The position numbers were made by a program, and so were the translations under genes. From an uncultured Prevotellaceae bacterium (GTDB lineage Bacteria; Bacteroidota; Bacteroidia; Bacteroidales; Bacteroidaceae): a DNA stretch of 64,000 nt. The notes below the pieces were generated by a model. It was not told the DNA's origin. It searched no databases and saw only the letters and a list, made by a program, of their open reading frames with translations. Below, in pieces: positions 18,261 through 27,011 of the stretch. The stretch is from contig CACZGH010000002.1 in the NCBI GenBank assembly GCA_902780635.1, positions 1-64,000 of the forward strand, given 5' to 3'. The stretch's first letter is position 1. Each line of letters starts with the position of its first letter.

Positions 18261-18444
18261 AATAAAAATAGCAGAATGTCAATTTAAGCCTAATGGGACA
18301 AGGGGAATATATACACAAAGATGGCACTTAAATCTATTGTTTATCAGCTAATATTTGGACAAGAGACGCCAAAAGACCATTTAAGGGCAAATCAGTAGTC
18401 AAAATGCCATGTTGCGGATTGTAATATAAGATAGTACAATTTTT

Positions 18445-19728
18445 TTACCACGAAAATAGTTTGTCATACTCTTGACTGAATAATTTTGTCCGATGCTGCT
18501 GACTGAAATTCGCCAAATGGGGGCTCATTGATTTCTGTTCTATTATCAACATGAGGATTGGAACTACAAAAAAACCCACCAGACCAGCTTCGCATGAGAC
18601 GGAGAATGTGTTCAATGTTACTAGTGTCATTACACCAACATACATAAAAGAATATAATATACTCATCTTTTTTGTCTTAAAGCATCTTCTTGTGACCTTA
18701 TATACTTTCATAAAAAAAGCAATATAAATAAAACCAAATATTCCATATTTCTCAAAATAACCTATCATTTCTGAATGGCCTGAATGCAGATTTGTATAAT
18801 CAGACCTCATTTGGCCAATAATTGGACTACTCAAAAAATTTTGTATACCATTCTGAATCAATTCAACGCGACTCTCGTCACCAGATTCATCATATGCTGA
18901 CTGATAAGTACCCAATAGCATTTGTTCCGCTCGTCGCTGTAGCATAGGTGAGTCAATATAGTCACCCAATTGAACTAACCCTATCAATATATCATCACGC
19001 ATTAAGTAGAGGATTAAAGATAGTATGACTATAATAATAACTGATCGTAAGATGTTTCGAGTAGATGACAAAGAAATAAATAAAAACAAAGCTGCAAAAA
19101 GAATAGCCATAAAATAAGAGGCTACTACAATAGTCGCCAAGGTGACTAATAGTATTATCCACATTATGATATCTTTCTTGTTTTCTCTAATCCTGGACAT
19201 AAGTGGAACTATCATAAATGTCAAAGAGTAAATAAAACCGAATCCTCCAACATTTAAAGCAATTGCCATTTCTCTATCCGCCTCTAACAAATGACCAACT
19301 GACGCAAGTGTCCTGGATGCACCAGGCAAAACGATATTTCCATGTACTGTAAAAAGACAAGAAATAAGTATAACAAAAAGAAAAGGATAAACAAGTTTAG
19401 AGAAAATCTCTAGATAGGAACTATAAAAGACAAACATGAGAATCCACATGTATGTCAGAAAAATATGATTTACAAAATGAAGAAATTCCCATTCAGTATT
19501 GTAAAAGGAGTAAATATACCAGAGAAAGGCAAAACAAAAAAAGAACCCCCAAAAGCCAAAAGACTTTGAAAAGAAATTATTATCAATATTATTTGCTGAT
19601 ATAAGCCATATCGCAAACGTTGGATATATAATTATGAGTTTTTGAAAAAGGTGTATAGGCGTGAGCATAAATAGACATAGCAAAATAAAAATTGAAATAC
19701 TATTTATTATGACTGTAGTTGTTTTCAT
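18445..19728 (-). CDS. wzy: O-antigen/capsule polymerase-like membrane protein (Wzy)
   Basis: 427 residues, largely hydrophobic, with about ten to twelve predicted membrane helices (for example SISIFILLCLFMLTPIHLF and IIMWIILLVTLATIVVASYF). A long extracytoplasmic loop before the last helices (roughly residues 255-320) contains SSPIIGQMRSDYTNLHSGHSEM, resembling the periplasmic loop of O-antigen polymerases. It is the only polymerase candidate beside the single flippase, so it probably joins repeat units at the outer face of the inner membrane. Wzy sequences are poorly conserved, so the call rests on topology and context. Confidence 0.75.
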   Translation of the reverse strand: MKTTTVIINSISIFILLCLFMLTPIHLFQKLIIIYPTFAIWLISANNIDNNFFSKSFGFWGFFFCFAFLWYIYSFYNTEWEFLHFVNHIFLTYMWILMFVFYSSYLEIFSKLVYPFLFVILISCLFTVHGNIVLPGASRTLASVGHLLEADREMAIALNVGGFGFIYSLTFMIVPLMSRIRENKKDIIMWIILLVTLATIVVASYFMAILFAALFLFISLSSTRNILRSVIIIVILSLILYLMRDDILIGLVQLGDYIDSPMLQRRAEQMLLGTYQSAYDESGDESRVELIQNGIQNFLSSPIIGQMRSDYTNLHSGHSEMIGYFEKYGIFGFIYIAFFMKVYKVTRRCFKTKKMSILYSFMYVGVMTLVTLNTFSVSCEAGLVGFFVVPILMLIIEQKSMSPHLANFSQQHRTKLFSQEYDKLFSW

Positions 19729-19759
19729 AATACTCGTTTCTTATGAAATGTTATTTGAC

Positions 19760-19783
19760 TTGGCTCGATACCGACCGAGCCAA
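19760..19783. other. Perfect 8-bp hairpin between genes
   Basis: Inverted repeat TTGGCTCG / CGAGCCAA with an 8-base loop. On the minus transcript it lies between the CBS-nucleotidylyltransferase and polymerase genes but has no T-run there (the T-rich side is on the plus strand), so it may be an RNA-processing or partial termination site. Confidence 0.4.
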
Positions 19784-19804
19784 ATTTTAATAAGTACGCT
19801 AAGT

Positions 19805-20860
19805 TTATAGTACATTTATCATTTTTAAGTATTCATGCCACTCACCCATATCTTTCCAAGCATGCTCGCTTACGGGGAAACACCCAACACGACCGCCACT
19901 TGATTTAATTTTCTCCATTAAGTGTGTGATATGGAAGAACTCCCCTTCTGGGATTTCATCAATACAACTGGGATTGAGAATATATACACCCGTATTCACT
20001 TGATAAGTCAGTTCTGGCTTTTCACTTAGAGCCACCATTAAACCATCTTCGCCCGTTTCAATTACACCGTAGGGAATCTTAAAGCTCTTTACCATCGTTA
20101 CAATGGTAAGATCGTTGTGATTACTAACGTGATAGTCATAAACATCTCGATAGTCTTGTTCATTAATGCTATCGCAATTAGACACAAAGAACGGTTTCGT
20201 TATCTTTCCTTTCAACAAAGATACACTCCCGATCGTACCAAGAGGTTTATCCTCCATGAAGAACTCAATATCGTATTGATGGTCAAGCTGGCTAAGATAA
20301 TACTTCATAATGTCTGCCTTATAATTTACAGACATGTAAAATTTGTGACAACCTATTCTTTCAAACTGATCCATGATGACTTCAAGGATAGTCCTATCTC
20401 CCACTGGAACTAATGGCTTCGGTATGACATTTGTAAGTGGTTTCAATCGTGTTCCTTTTCCTCCTGCCATGATGACCACAGGGAGATCGATTTTCTCTCG
20501 TTGTGTAAGTTCTGACTTCTTGAAAATGTCAGCCCAGAACCACACATCCACCAGCTCAGCTTTCTCGTCAAGGATTGGCATTACTTCCGCTCGCATTTTG
20601 CGCATTTTCTCGTGAATGGTCTCTTCCGATTCCGAGCTGTATCCATACACCTTGTTCTTGTTCAGAATACTGCTTACGGGTTCTTTTAGGCCATAATTGT
20701 TTATTATTCCCCTTTGGATATCACCAATCGTGACAATACCTTCAAAATGCCCATTGTCAAGCACAAAAAGAGTCTTTACCTTTATCTCGTCCATCCGTTT
20801 CATTGCTTCGAGCAATGAAACAGACGGGCAAATGGTTCTGTTTTTGATTTTTTCTTTCAT
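19805..20860 (-). CDS. CBS-domain sugar-1-phosphate nucleotidylyltransferase
   Basis: 351 residues. Residues 1-115 hold a CBS-domain pair (PSVSLLEAMKRMDEIKVKTLFVLDNGHFEGIVTIGDIQRG), and residues 125-351 a RmlA-like nucleotidylyltransferase with LPVVIMAGGKGTRLKPLTNVIPKPLVPVGDRTILE, the metal-binding FVSNCDSINEQDY and NTGVYILNP. The same order occurs in PtmE-type enzymes, which make GDP-glucosamine in the legionaminic acid route of Campylobacter; no NeuB-like synthase is present here, so the product is left open. The CBS pair suggests allosteric control by a nucleotide. It is followed by a hairpin and preceded by a decayed gene. Confidence 0.85.
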   Translation of the reverse strand: MKEKIKNRTICPSVSLLEAMKRMDEIKVKTLFVLDNGHFEGIVTIGDIQRGIINNYGLKEPVSSILNKNKVYGYSSESEETIHEKMRKMRAEVMPILDEKAELVDVWFWADIFKKSELTQREKIDLPVVIMAGGKGTRLKPLTNVIPKPLVPVGDRTILEVIMDQFERIGCHKFYMSVNYKADIMKYYLSQLDHQYDIEFFMEDKPLGTIGSVSLLKGKITKPFFVSNCDSINEQDYRDVYDYHVSNHNDLTIVTMVKSFKIPYGVIETGEDGLMVALSEKPELTYQVNTGVYILNPSCIDEIPEGEFFHITHLMEKIKSSGGRVGCFPVSEHAWKDMGEWHEYLKMINVL

Positions 20861-20900
20861 TTTAATCCTTGTGTATAGTCATTTTCATCATACCAAAGTT

Positions 20901-21115
20901 TTCAAAGCTGTTTTATCTCCATTTCATGCTTCAAGCCTCACGGGTGTGTCAAGAAGTCATATTTTGGCTCAAAGCCAAGTTGTTCCTTAGTTTTATTATA
21001 TCAAGCAAGTTGGTTAAATAATCTGGGACTTTATAAACGATAATCTTCCTGTTACGCCAAAAATAAATAATATTAATAATGTTTTCATCACTCTTAGTAT
21101 TTATTTCTCTCCAGA
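20901..21115 (-). pseudogene. Decayed end of a nucleotide-sugar epimerase-like gene
   Basis: On the minus strand about 20901-20996 reads TKEQLGFEPKYDFLTHP, a stop, then GLKHEMEIKQL and a second stop, which looks like the C-terminus of an NAD-dependent epimerase/dehydratase. The sequence before it (about 21115-20995) is open in another frame and includes KIIVYKVPDYLTNLLDI. A frameshift and at least one stop break the gene. It lies between the acyltransferase and the CBS-nucleotidylyltransferase and marks a lost or replaced sugar-modification gene. Confidence 0.5.
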
Positions 21116-21141
21116 CTACTCACAACAGTTATTGAGCGGCC

Positions 21142-21843
21142 CTATATTTTAATATCTAAGCTACGTTTCTTAAGCATCCTTGCGGGATTGCCGACATACC
21201 CCCCACCAACAATATCATTGTTTTTCAGCATATTACAACCACATCCGAGTAAAGTGTAATCTGCCAAATGTATGTTATCTCTCAAAGTGGAGTTCAAGCC
21301 AATAAAGCAATGGTTGCCTATACACGCAAGACCACCCATAACAACTGAACCAGCAATATAATTGAAATCCCCAATCACATTATTATGAGCTATTTCACAT
21401 GCCGCCTTTATGATATTACATGTCCCAATAACTACATCAGGGCCTATATATACACCAGGCCAAATAAAAGTTCCTTCCCCGATATTATTAGAATAGCAAA
21501 TAGCATTGGTGGAAATGTAAGAGCCAACAATAAAACCAGCGACTTTACATTCATAATAAATCTTTTCTCGAAGTTTATTCATCTGGGTATAGCCGAATGC
21601 CAATAACACCTCAAAAGGCTTTTGCATTGAATTTGCCAACTCATCAATGGGGATTACTGGAATGCCATCAATTTCTCTCCTATTCAAAAATGCACGATCA
21701 TTAGTAAAGGCGATAACAATGTCTCGCCCTTCAAAGGAAATTATCTTATACATCTCCTCTGCAAAACTTGTATCACCATATATAACAAAGTTCTTACCCA
21801 TGAGCCAATTTTTATATGCATTCGTCTGAAATAACCTTTTCAT
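21142..21843 (-). CDS. NeuD/PglD-type sugar O- or N-acyltransferase
   Basis: 233 residues. An N-terminal nucleotide-sugar-binding domain (NFVIYGDTSFAEEMYKII) is followed by a left-handed beta-helix of hexapeptide repeats (ICYSNNIGEGTFIWPGVYIG, DVVIGTCNIIKAACEIAHNN, IGDFNYIAGSVVMGG). The general base His is in IAHNN. It should acylate the amino sugar formed by the aminotransferase two genes upstream. Start at 21843 (MKRLFQTN), which overlaps the ATP-grasp gene by 32 bases; a longer start at 21870 is possible but less likely. Confidence 0.82.
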   Translation of the reverse strand: MKRLFQTNAYKNWLMGKNFVIYGDTSFAEEMYKIISFEGRDIVIAFTNDRAFLNRREIDGIPVIPIDELANSMQKPFEVLLAFGYTQMNKLREKIYYECKVAGFIVGSYISTNAICYSNNIGEGTFIWPGVYIGPDVVIGTCNIIKAACEIAHNNVIGDFNYIAGSVVMGGLACIGNHCFIGLNSTLRDNIHLADYTLLGCGCNMLKNNDIVGGGYVGNPARMLKKRSLDIKI

Positions 21844-22996
21844 ATTTATCAAAAGATTTCTCAATAGCATTTCTATTTCCTGCCTGAAGAATCAATTGAC
21901 CATATCTGTTTAGACTTGATGTAATACGATTCACCTTGTCGCCTTCTTTCAACGTAAAGAAGAAATCAACCACATGTGGCCAGCTTTTCACAAATTCTTG
22001 GTTGGGAACATGCTTTATGATACTACCTTCTTTAAAAGCAAAGAATCGAACACCAGAGTAATGAACAAACTTTGGTTTGGGATTAATTGATTCCCCCAAA
22101 GCAATCTTTAGCAGTTCATCTTCCATATTGATGCCAGTTGAAAGTGGCACCAATGTCGAAGTGATGTAATCACCACCCATACGGGGACTAGTTTCAATGA
22201 CATAAATGCCTCTTTCGTTTATCTTTAACTCAGTATGGGAGGGACAGTTAACAAAGTTTAGAGCTTTGCCTATTTTGGCTACTATTTCACGAATCTTTTG
22301 TTTCTTCTCCTCACTAATATTAGCGGGTTGAATATGTCCCAACTCCACATTATATGGAAACTCTGTGGTTTTCTTTTCTGTGAACTGAATGACCTCATTC
22401 TTTCCATCATGATGCAAGCTTTCAATGCTATACTCTGGGCCTTCAATAAATTCTTCTACCAATACTGTATCCATTTTGGAATTATCCAAAGCTTCTACGA
22501 TAGAAGTAGATAAGTCTTCTTTTGTACGGCAAAGCTTCACTCCACGGCTACCAGAATTGTCTCTGGGCTTCACAATGACTGGATACTCGAAATCAGTAAC
22601 CTCATCTACAGATTTCACCAAGCGACCTTTAGCACAAGGAACTCCGCATTTCATGAATTGTTGTTTCATCTGATACTTATCGGTACTCCATTTTGCAGTC
22701 TCAACTGAATAGAAAGGGAAACCATATTTCTCAGCTACACGAGCCATCATCACCAAGGGCTTGTCTGTTGCTGTAGTTACAATAGCATCGATGCCATACT
22801 TCTCTATTACAGCACAAGTGCCTTCATAATCCTGTCCGCCAACTACCTCAAAGGCATCTACCTCATATTTGCAAGCAGCTTCGACAACGGGATCTATGCC
22901 CACGGTATAGAGTTCCATCTTTTTAGCTCGGTCTATAATTGACTTCTGCAAAGGACCAACGCCAAAAATGAGAACTGCTTTTTTATTTTGATACAT
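21812..22996 (-). CDS. ATP-grasp family ligase
   Basis: 394 residues. Pre-ATP-grasp domain KKAVLIFGVGPLQKSIIDRAKKM, then the ATP-grasp core: CGVPCAKGRLV, YPVIVKPRDNSGSRGVKLCR, TVLVEEFIEGPEYSIESL and the metal-binding VNCPSHTELKINERGIYVIETSPRMGG. Such enzymes couple ATP to form an amide or peptide bond. Its place between a sugar aminotransferase and an acyltransferase suggests that an amino acid or other carboxylate is attached to the amino sugar of the polysaccharide; this is inference. The 3' end overlaps the acyltransferase start and the start abuts the aminotransferase stop. Confidence 0.82.
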   Translation of the reverse strand: MYQNKKAVLIFGVGPLQKSIIDRAKKMELYTVGIDPVVEAACKYEVDAFEVVGGQDYEGTCAVIEKYGIDAIVTTATDKPLVMMARVAEKYGFPFYSVETAKWSTDKYQMKQQFMKCGVPCAKGRLVKSVDEVTDFEYPVIVKPRDNSGSRGVKLCRTKEDLSTSIVEALDNSKMDTVLVEEFIEGPEYSIESLHHDGKNEVIQFTEKKTTEFPYNVELGHIQPANISEEKKQKIREIVAKIGKALNFVNCPSHTELKINERGIYVIETSPRMGGDYITSTLVPLSTGINMEDELLKIALGESINPKPKFVHYSGVRFFAFKEGSIIKHVPNQEFVKSWPHVVDFFFTLKEGDKVNRITSSLNRYGQLILQAGNRNAIEKSFDKYEKVISDECI

Positions 22997-24136
22997 TTAT
23001 TTGATTTCTTTAATTGCAGCCTCAAAGGTGTCGCATATAAATTTTACCTGTTCTTCCGTAAGTGCAGCGTACATCGGCAGGGTGATTTCATTATCGGTGA
23101 CATATTCTGTCATCGTCAACATTGCTCCGAGGTCTGCAAATGTAGAGAACTTATGGACGGCGGGATAATGAACACTAGTTTGTATGCCAGCGGCGTGGAT
23201 ATACTCGCGAATCTTATTACGACGTTCCTTAGTACTATCTAGAAGCACAATTGGGAAAATATAGTTGCTCACGAATTCTGTATTATCGGCAAAAGGAACA
23301 ACGATACCCTCAAGCTTTCCGAGACGGTCAACATATTGTTTCCGTACCTTAAGGCGAGTATCCAAATCCCCTGGAAGTTTCTTCAACTGTTCAATGGCAA
23401 TGGCAGCACGAATATCATCCATACGGAAGTTGTAGCCAAGGCAAGTAATGTCGTACTCCGTAGCATGGCCACTGGCACGCTGGTAGCTCATAGTGCTCAT
23501 ACCATGACTACGAATAAGACGGGCTTTAGCAGCCATTTCTTCATTGTTGGTAATGAACATACCTCCTTCACCTGTTGAGATATTCTTATTGCTAAAGAAA
23601 GAGAAGGAAGCACAGTCACCGATTGTGCCCAGTTTTTTTCCTTTATACTCGGACAGCGGACCGTGACAAGCGTCCTCAATCACTTTCAAGTTATGCTTCT
23701 TGGCAATAGTCATGATTTCATCCATCTTGGCCGGATATCCTGCCATGTGAACAACAACGATGCCTTTTGTCTTGGGGGTAATCTTACGTTCAATGTCAGT
23801 AGGGTCAATATTAATATGGTCTGGGCCTACAATATCAGCAAACACAGGCGTCGCTCCTACGTAGCGAATACAGTTACATGATGCCGCAAAAGTCAAAGAG
23901 GGACAGATAACCTCATCACCAGGACCAAAGCCACACACCATACAAGCTGTATGTAACGAGTCTGTGCAGTTAGACATACTGACGGCGTATTTCACTCCCC
24001 ACATGTCGATGAACATCTGTTCCAACTCAGCATTTTTAGGACCGGTAGAGATCCATCCTGACTTGATAGTATCATACGCTGCTTGAGCCTCGCGCTCGTC
24101 GAAGTTCAGATTAAAAAGAGGTATTTTATAAGACAT
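22997..24136 (-). CDS. DegT/DnrJ/EryC1/StrS aminotransferase
   Basis: 379 residues, normal length for the family. PLP-binding Lys is in SFSFFSNKNISTGEGGMF; other family motifs are AVSMSNCTDSLHTACMVCGFGPGDEVICP, VIEDACHGPLSEYKGKKLG and GYNFRMDDIRAAIAIEQL. It converts a 4-keto (or 3-keto) nucleotide sugar to the amino sugar using glutamate. It shows none of the repeat-derived insertions found in the second aminotransferase of the locus at 7237-8628. Ten bases separate it from the upstream gene. Confidence 0.9.
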   Translation of the reverse strand: MSYKIPLFNLNFDEREAQAAYDTIKSGWISTGPKNAELEQMFIDMWGVKYAVSMSNCTDSLHTACMVCGFGPGDEVICPSLTFAASCNCIRYVGATPVFADIVGPDHINIDPTDIERKITPKTKGIVVVHMAGYPAKMDEIMTIAKKHNLKVIEDACHGPLSEYKGKKLGTIGDCASFSFFSNKNISTGEGGMFITNNEEMAAKARLIRSHGMSTMSYQRASGHATEYDITCLGYNFRMDDIRAAIAIEQLKKLPGDLDTRLKVRKQYVDRLGKLEGIVVPFADNTEFVSNYIFPIVLLDSTKERRNKIREYIHAAGIQTSVHYPAVHKFSTFADLGAMLTMTEYVTDNEITLPMYAALTEEQVKFICDTFEAAIKEIK

Positions 24137-24145
24137 AATAGTTAT

Positions 24146-25051
24146 TTACTTATATTTCTTTAATTTTGAAAAAATACGCTTTATAATAGATTTATGAATG
24201 TGGTTTTTATAATGATATTCATCAAATTCTTTATATGCTATCACAAACTTAGGATGTTTTTCGAAAGATGTCATTTCTTCCGATGGTATATCCTGTATAT
24301 AGGGTCCTGATGAATGCGCACCTGAAGCACTTCCTATATTACAAATTAAATTCTTAGAAGGAACTATACCTAATGCTCCATTTTTTAATTTAGTATAACT
24401 CCATTGGTAGTCCCATGTGTGTGAGGATATATGCTCAATATTAGCATAAAATCTGCTAAAGCTTTTATTTGCCTTTTTAGCTAAATAATTCGACTGATAA
24501 ATGTTACACGCACCACCAATATTAATAAAATCTGGGTAATCACTCATCTTCAAATCAAAATAATCCCAGCAACGTTTCCAAGTGGCCCATCCCCAAATAT
24601 GTGCATAGTGTGAGAAGATATAATCAGAATCCTTAAAGAATTCTGAATTAGCATGATACGAGCGTCCGCTAACTTGCCAAATGCGTGTGTCATCTTTATA
24701 ACGTTCCAGCATTTCATCACAAAATGTGAAAAAGGACAGAACTGGTACACAATCATCTTCAAGAATAATTAGCCTGTCTTCATTTTCGAACGCCCATGAT
24801 ATAGCACCTGAAACACCTAGTGCACATCCAGCATTTTTCTCACGAAACAAGGTGTGCAGTTCACAAGGCCAATCCACCTGTTTTGCAAATGTGCGACAAT
24901 CCTCACATTTTTCAGCTTCCCCCTCTTTGCCCGGACGGGGGCCATCTACTGCAATATAAAACACGTCTGGTTTTGCTTTTCTTATCTGGGCAAACACCTG
25001 AGCCATATTATCTGGCCTATTAAATCCTATTAATAAAACGGGAGCTTTCAT
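24146..25051 (-). CDS. GT-A fold glycosyltransferase-like protein
   Basis: 301 residues. The start KAPVLLIGFNRPDNMAQVFAQI, VFYIAVDGPRPGKEGE and the acidic motif RLIILEDDCVPVLSFF are those of GNT-I-like/GT2-like nucleotide-diphospho-sugar transferases found in many O-antigen and capsule loci. WGWATWKRCWDYFD is another conserved feature of this group. The sugar is not predictable. It lies 13 bases from the stop of the kinase fusion. Confidence 0.78.
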   Translation of the reverse strand: MKAPVLLIGFNRPDNMAQVFAQIRKAKPDVFYIAVDGPRPGKEGEAEKCEDCRTFAKQVDWPCELHTLFREKNAGCALGVSGAISWAFENEDRLIILEDDCVPVLSFFTFCDEMLERYKDDTRIWQVSGRSYHANSEFFKDSDYIFSHYAHIWGWATWKRCWDYFDLKMSDYPDFINIGGACNIYQSNYLAKKANKSFSRFYANIEHISSHTWDYQWSYTKLKNGALGIVPSKNLICNIGSASGAHSSGPYIQDIPSEEMTSFEKHPKFVIAYKEFDEYHYKNHIHKSIIKRIFSKLKKYK

Positions 25052-25064
25052 CTTTTCTCTTCAA

Positions 25065-26999
25065 TTATCGTTTTGAATATTCTGATACACAATTCATAAA
25101 GGCACTATAGTTGCCCATATCATACATCTTTCCTTGAAGCCGAATTCCAACCATACCGTATCGTTCTCTTACTTTATCTAGTGCAGATGTTAGTTCAATC
25201 TCTTTTTCAGAATTTGTTGCATTTGCGATATCATTACGAAGCTGTTCGAACACCTCTGGAGTGAGAATATACTGCCCGAAGACTGACAGATATTTGCGAC
25301 TCCCATCTTTACACTTCACACCCAAAAAATCTTCAGCGTAGCTTGCCTTGGGCTTTTCATTCATTTGTAAAATCTTTAGAACAGTCTCGTTTTTGTCTTC
25401 CCATGTTCCTGACAGTATTCCATAATGAGACACTTCAGCGAGTGGAACCGGATGTATTGACACCATCAAACTATTGTATTGCTCATATTTCTCTATCAGC
25501 TGAAGTGCACAAGGTTTATTGCTCTCTGTATTATATATGGTATCTCCAAGTAATAATAATACCGGCTCATTGTTTGCAAATTCCGCTGCCTGATAGACCG
25601 CATGACCAAATCCGCGTTTTTCTGTCTGGTAAACATAGCGTAATATCTTTCCTATAGCAAGTATATGGTTCTCAAATTCTTGCATTTCGGGGCTTAGTTT
25701 ATGAAGATGTTCATCCGATAATGGCGACTCAAAAAAATCTCGATATTTTAAGCGTTCCTCCTGCGAACCAAGAACAAGGCAAACCTCTTCAATACCACTT
25801 TTTACCAATTCTTCAAGAAGAATCAAAATTAAAGGTTTCACCATGCCGTCCTTATCTGGTATTGGGAAGAAATCTTTTTTCAATGCTTTTGAAGCAGGAT
25901 AAAGCCTTGTGCCAAACCCCGCAACAGGAATGATTGCTTTACGGACAGTATGCACAGGCTTTATAGTCAAAGAATAAGCCTTCATTCCTTGAGCATACAA
26001 GTAATCTATCAGTTTTTCCTGACACTCCTTGTCTTTTGCCAAAAATTGTATAGAGCCATCACCTTGTGAGCCAACACCTTTACCTCCATATATCCAATTC
26101 TTTATAACTGGATCTCTCAGTACTTCATGTAATTTTGGTGAAGTCAATTCCTCAGGACACATTGGGGCAACCGCTGTATCAAAAAGATACTGAGCACCTG
26201 TCATCAACTTACCCAAGGCCTCCGCATCACCCTTAGCCATATAATCGATGGCCAAATTGATGATGCGTTGATTCTCCTCACCAAGGGCTTTTTGCTCACG
26301 TTCCTCCATTTCATTTGACGCAAATGGATAGGCTTTGTTAAGGTCACGAAGAATCTTAATAGTGTTTTTTCCTGCACACAAATCAGCAAAAACCCAGTAG
26401 AGATGCTTTTTAACTTTGATAGTTTTAACCTCAACTTCATCGCCATCAAAAATCATCAAGTTTGGCTTAACACCAAATGCACATGCCTGATCCAAGCGAC
26501 CACAACGAGAAGCTGTTCTCAATTCTCCTACGTAGGCAATATTCATTTCGCCCATGGTATTTAAGTTGAGCCTATAAAGTTGGTTAAAAGCGCGAGCTAC
26601 TAAAACACAGATTGCAGCTGATGAAGAAAGACCAGATTTCATTGGTAGGGTCATTTTTTTTAACGTTATTTTGACACCACCCACATGATACCATTCTAGC
26701 ATATAACTGGCAACGCCAGCACAATAACTGAAGAAACTACCAGACTTTGCTACATTCTTCAATTCTGTCTCATTCATACGACATGCAAAATCCTTCCAAA
26801 CATCAGCGATCTCGGAAGCTTCACTATACATCTCAAAAATAGGAGACCTCTCCACTTCTGCATAAATGCCTTGTTCAATGCCAGTCACAATCGAAGCACC
26901 TGGTACTATATTCGCATTCATTGTGCGGTATTTTCCAGCCCAGTCTGTATGTTCACCAAATAGACACAAACGACCGGGTACAAATAATTCCAATGCCAT
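25065..26999 (-). CDS. GHMP sugar kinase fused to GalU-like nucleotidylyltransferase
   Basis: 644 residues in two enzymes. Residues 1-348 are a galactokinase/GHMP-type kinase: FVPGRLCLFGEHTDWAG (sugar-binding motif 1), MKSGLSSSAAICVLVARAF (ATP-binding motif 2) and GGKGVGSQGDGS (motif 3). Residues 353-644 are a sugar-1-phosphate uridylyltransferase-like domain: KAIIPVAGFGTRLYPASKAL, PVLLLLGDTIY and GKMYDMGNYSAFMNC. Together they could take a free sugar to the NDP-sugar in one protein. The Bacteroides enzyme Fkp does this for fucose with the opposite domain order (pyrophosphorylase first). The substrate here is not known. Confidence 0.88.
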   Translation of the reverse strand: MALELFVPGRLCLFGEHTDWAGKYRTMNANIVPGASIVTGIEQGIYAEVERSPIFEMYSEASEIADVWKDFACRMNETELKNVAKSGSFFSYCAGVASYMLEWYHVGGVKITLKKMTLPMKSGLSSSAAICVLVARAFNQLYRLNLNTMGEMNIAYVGELRTASRCGRLDQACAFGVKPNLMIFDGDEVEVKTIKVKKHLYWVFADLCAGKNTIKILRDLNKAYPFASNEMEEREQKALGEENQRIINLAIDYMAKGDAEALGKLMTGAQYLFDTAVAPMCPEELTSPKLHEVLRDPVIKNWIYGGKGVGSQGDGSIQFLAKDKECQEKLIDYLYAQGMKAYSLTIKPVHTVRKAIIPVAGFGTRLYPASKALKKDFFPIPDKDGMVKPLILILLEELVKSGIEEVCLVLGSQEERLKYRDFFESPLSDEHLHKLSPEMQEFENHILAIGKILRYVYQTEKRGFGHAVYQAAEFANNEPVLLLLGDTIYNTESNKPCALQLIEKYEQYNSLMVSIHPVPLAEVSHYGILSGTWEDKNETVLKILQMNEKPKASYAEDFLGVKCKDGSRKYLSVFGQYILTPEVFEQLRNDIANATNSEKEIELTSALDKVRERYGMVGIRLQGKMYDMGNYSAFMNCVSEYSKR

Positions 27000-27011
27000 A
27001 AAATAAATATT

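Noticed and set aside
22997-24136. Legionaminic or pseudaminic acid pathway
   Set aside because: PtmE-like, LegC-like and NeuD-like genes are present, but no NeuB/LegI/PseI synthase or CMP-sugar synthetase is found.
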